A stretch of DNA of 64,000 nucleotides. Source: Hydractinia symbiolongicarpus (lineage: Eukaryota; Cnidaria; Hydrozoa; Anthoathecata; Hydractiniidae). Below, one piece after another: positions 63,601 to 64,000 of this stretch (positions within the stretch are counted from its first letter, which is position 1; each line of letters opens with the position of its first letter). The notes under the pieces are model-generated. The model was not told where the DNA came from and ran no database searches. It saw nothing but the letters and a program-made list of their open reading frames with translations. The stretch covers positions 25,521,501 to 25,585,500 of the forward strand of contig NC_079881.1 of the NCBI RefSeq assembly GCF_029227915.1, in the 5' to 3' direction. A program made the position numbers and the translations under genes.

Positions 63601-64000
63601 TTTTTACCACTAAAACGCATGAGACTTGTAGCTTTCACAAATGATTTCATTTTTGATGAGACGCTGAATAAAAGGAGTTTAATCTCCGGCAAACGAAAAC
63701 CCGCGATTTCCCGTAAATCCCGGCTTGGCCCGTATAGTCGAATGTATACAAAGAAAGTACGCAGGGAGTAAACTCATTTCCCGAACGATTTTTTAAATTA
63801 ATTTTTTACCACTAAAACGCGTAAGACTTGTAGTTTTCAAAAACGATTTCATTTTTGATGAGACGCTGAATAAAAGGAGTTTAATCGCCGGCAAACGAAA
63901 ACCTGCGATTTGCCGTAAATCCCGGGCTTGACCCGTATAGTCGAATGTATACAAAGAAAGTAAACTAGGAGTAAACTCATTTCCCGAACGATTTTTTAAA
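60650..64000 (-). repeat. Right-hand end of the array in this window
   Basis: After the 33-mer pair the monomers return to a mix of T1, T2, T3 and T4 units. A segment at about 63.4-63.75 kb carries TCCTGGAATCAGCCC and ATCTCCGGC, combinations otherwise seen only in the left part of the reverse arm (about 10.2, 13.85, 22.35, 24.6 and 30.26 kb). The array runs off the right edge in mid-monomer. Confidence 0.85.

Larger units (their letters stand above)
8829..64000 (-). repeat. Satellite array, reverse arm (about 270 monomers of ~203 bp)
   Basis: Continuous head-to-tail monomers run to the right edge, read on the plus strand as GGAGTTTAATCGCCGGCAAACG, CCCGTAAATCCCGG, GTATACAAAG, GAGTAAACTCATTTCCCG and CACCACTAAAACGCATGAGAC. 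Distances between identical copies are whole multiples of about 202.7 bp (for example 1215, 2028, 3648, 6285). Four main subtypes differ around GTATAC. T1 reads GGACTCGGCCC with GTCAAAAGTATAC; T2 reads GGCTTGACCC with AGTAAACTAGG or AGTAAACTGGG; T3 reads GGCTTGGCCG with AAAATACCCAGG; T4 reads TATCACGGACTCGG with CAGTGAAAAGTATAC. They alternate irregularly and form larger repeating blocks. No transposon or gene interrupts this 55-kb stretch. Confidence 0.97.

Noticed and set aside
9000-64000. CRISPR-like array (regular repeats)
   Set aside because: The repeats are head-to-tail with no unique spacers, the unit is about 203 bp, no cas genes exist, and the LINE shows a eukaryotic genome.

Overview
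This window is one long satellite-DNA array built from a monomer of about 203 bp, interrupted by a single non-LTR (LINE-type) retrotransposon. It has no convincing host gene, tRNA, rRNA or CRISPR array, and looks like a eukaryotic centromeric, pericentromeric or other heterochromatic block. The retrotransposon's protein (apurinic-type endonuclease, then reverse transcriptase, with a leucine-rich leader) resembles the CR1/L2/jockey-like LINEs common in corals and sea anemones. I infer an animal, probably a cnidarian; that assignment is recalled similarity, not a search result.

Layout. (1) 1-2028: ten monomers in 'forward' orientation (start of unit taken as TGCCGGCGATTAAACT). (2) 2029-5501: the LINE, on the minus strand, with a 23-bp (AAT)n-like 3' tail. 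Its RT frame (2401-4299) is open, but the endonuclease half is broken by in-frame stops and two frame changes. Removing the element joins base 2028 to base 5502 and restores an ordinary 203-bp monomer. (3) 5502-8831: sixteen more complete forward monomers (counting the split one), including a local duplication of 3-4 monomers, and a final truncated one. (4) About 8829: the monomers switch to the opposite strand, and everything from there to 64000 (roughly 270 monomers) is in reverse orientation.

The reverse arm is organised hierarchically. Several monomer subtypes alternate, and blocks of many monomers are duplicated side by side: about 18 + 17 monomers (9.36-16.46 kb), 11 monomers plus a partial second copy (21.66-25.37 kb), 28 + 25 monomers (24.11-34.86 kb) and 33 + 33 monomers (47.25-60.65 kb). 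Smaller tandem gains sit inside them (a trimer at 28.2-29.5 kb, a dimer at 42.1-42.9 kb). These are the expected traces of repeated unequal exchange. The many 60-122 codon open frames in the array are by-products of the repeat: they recur on both strands, and because 203 is not a multiple of three no frame can run through successive monomers.

I see no multi-gene system here. The points most worth following are the satellite family and its nested higher-order structure, the strand-switch junction, the blunt-looking LINE insertion, the possible relic of a 2A-like motif in the LINE leader, and a dyad carried by nearly every monomer. Positions and offsets were read by eye from marker variants and may be off by a few bases; block boundaries are approximate to tens of bases.
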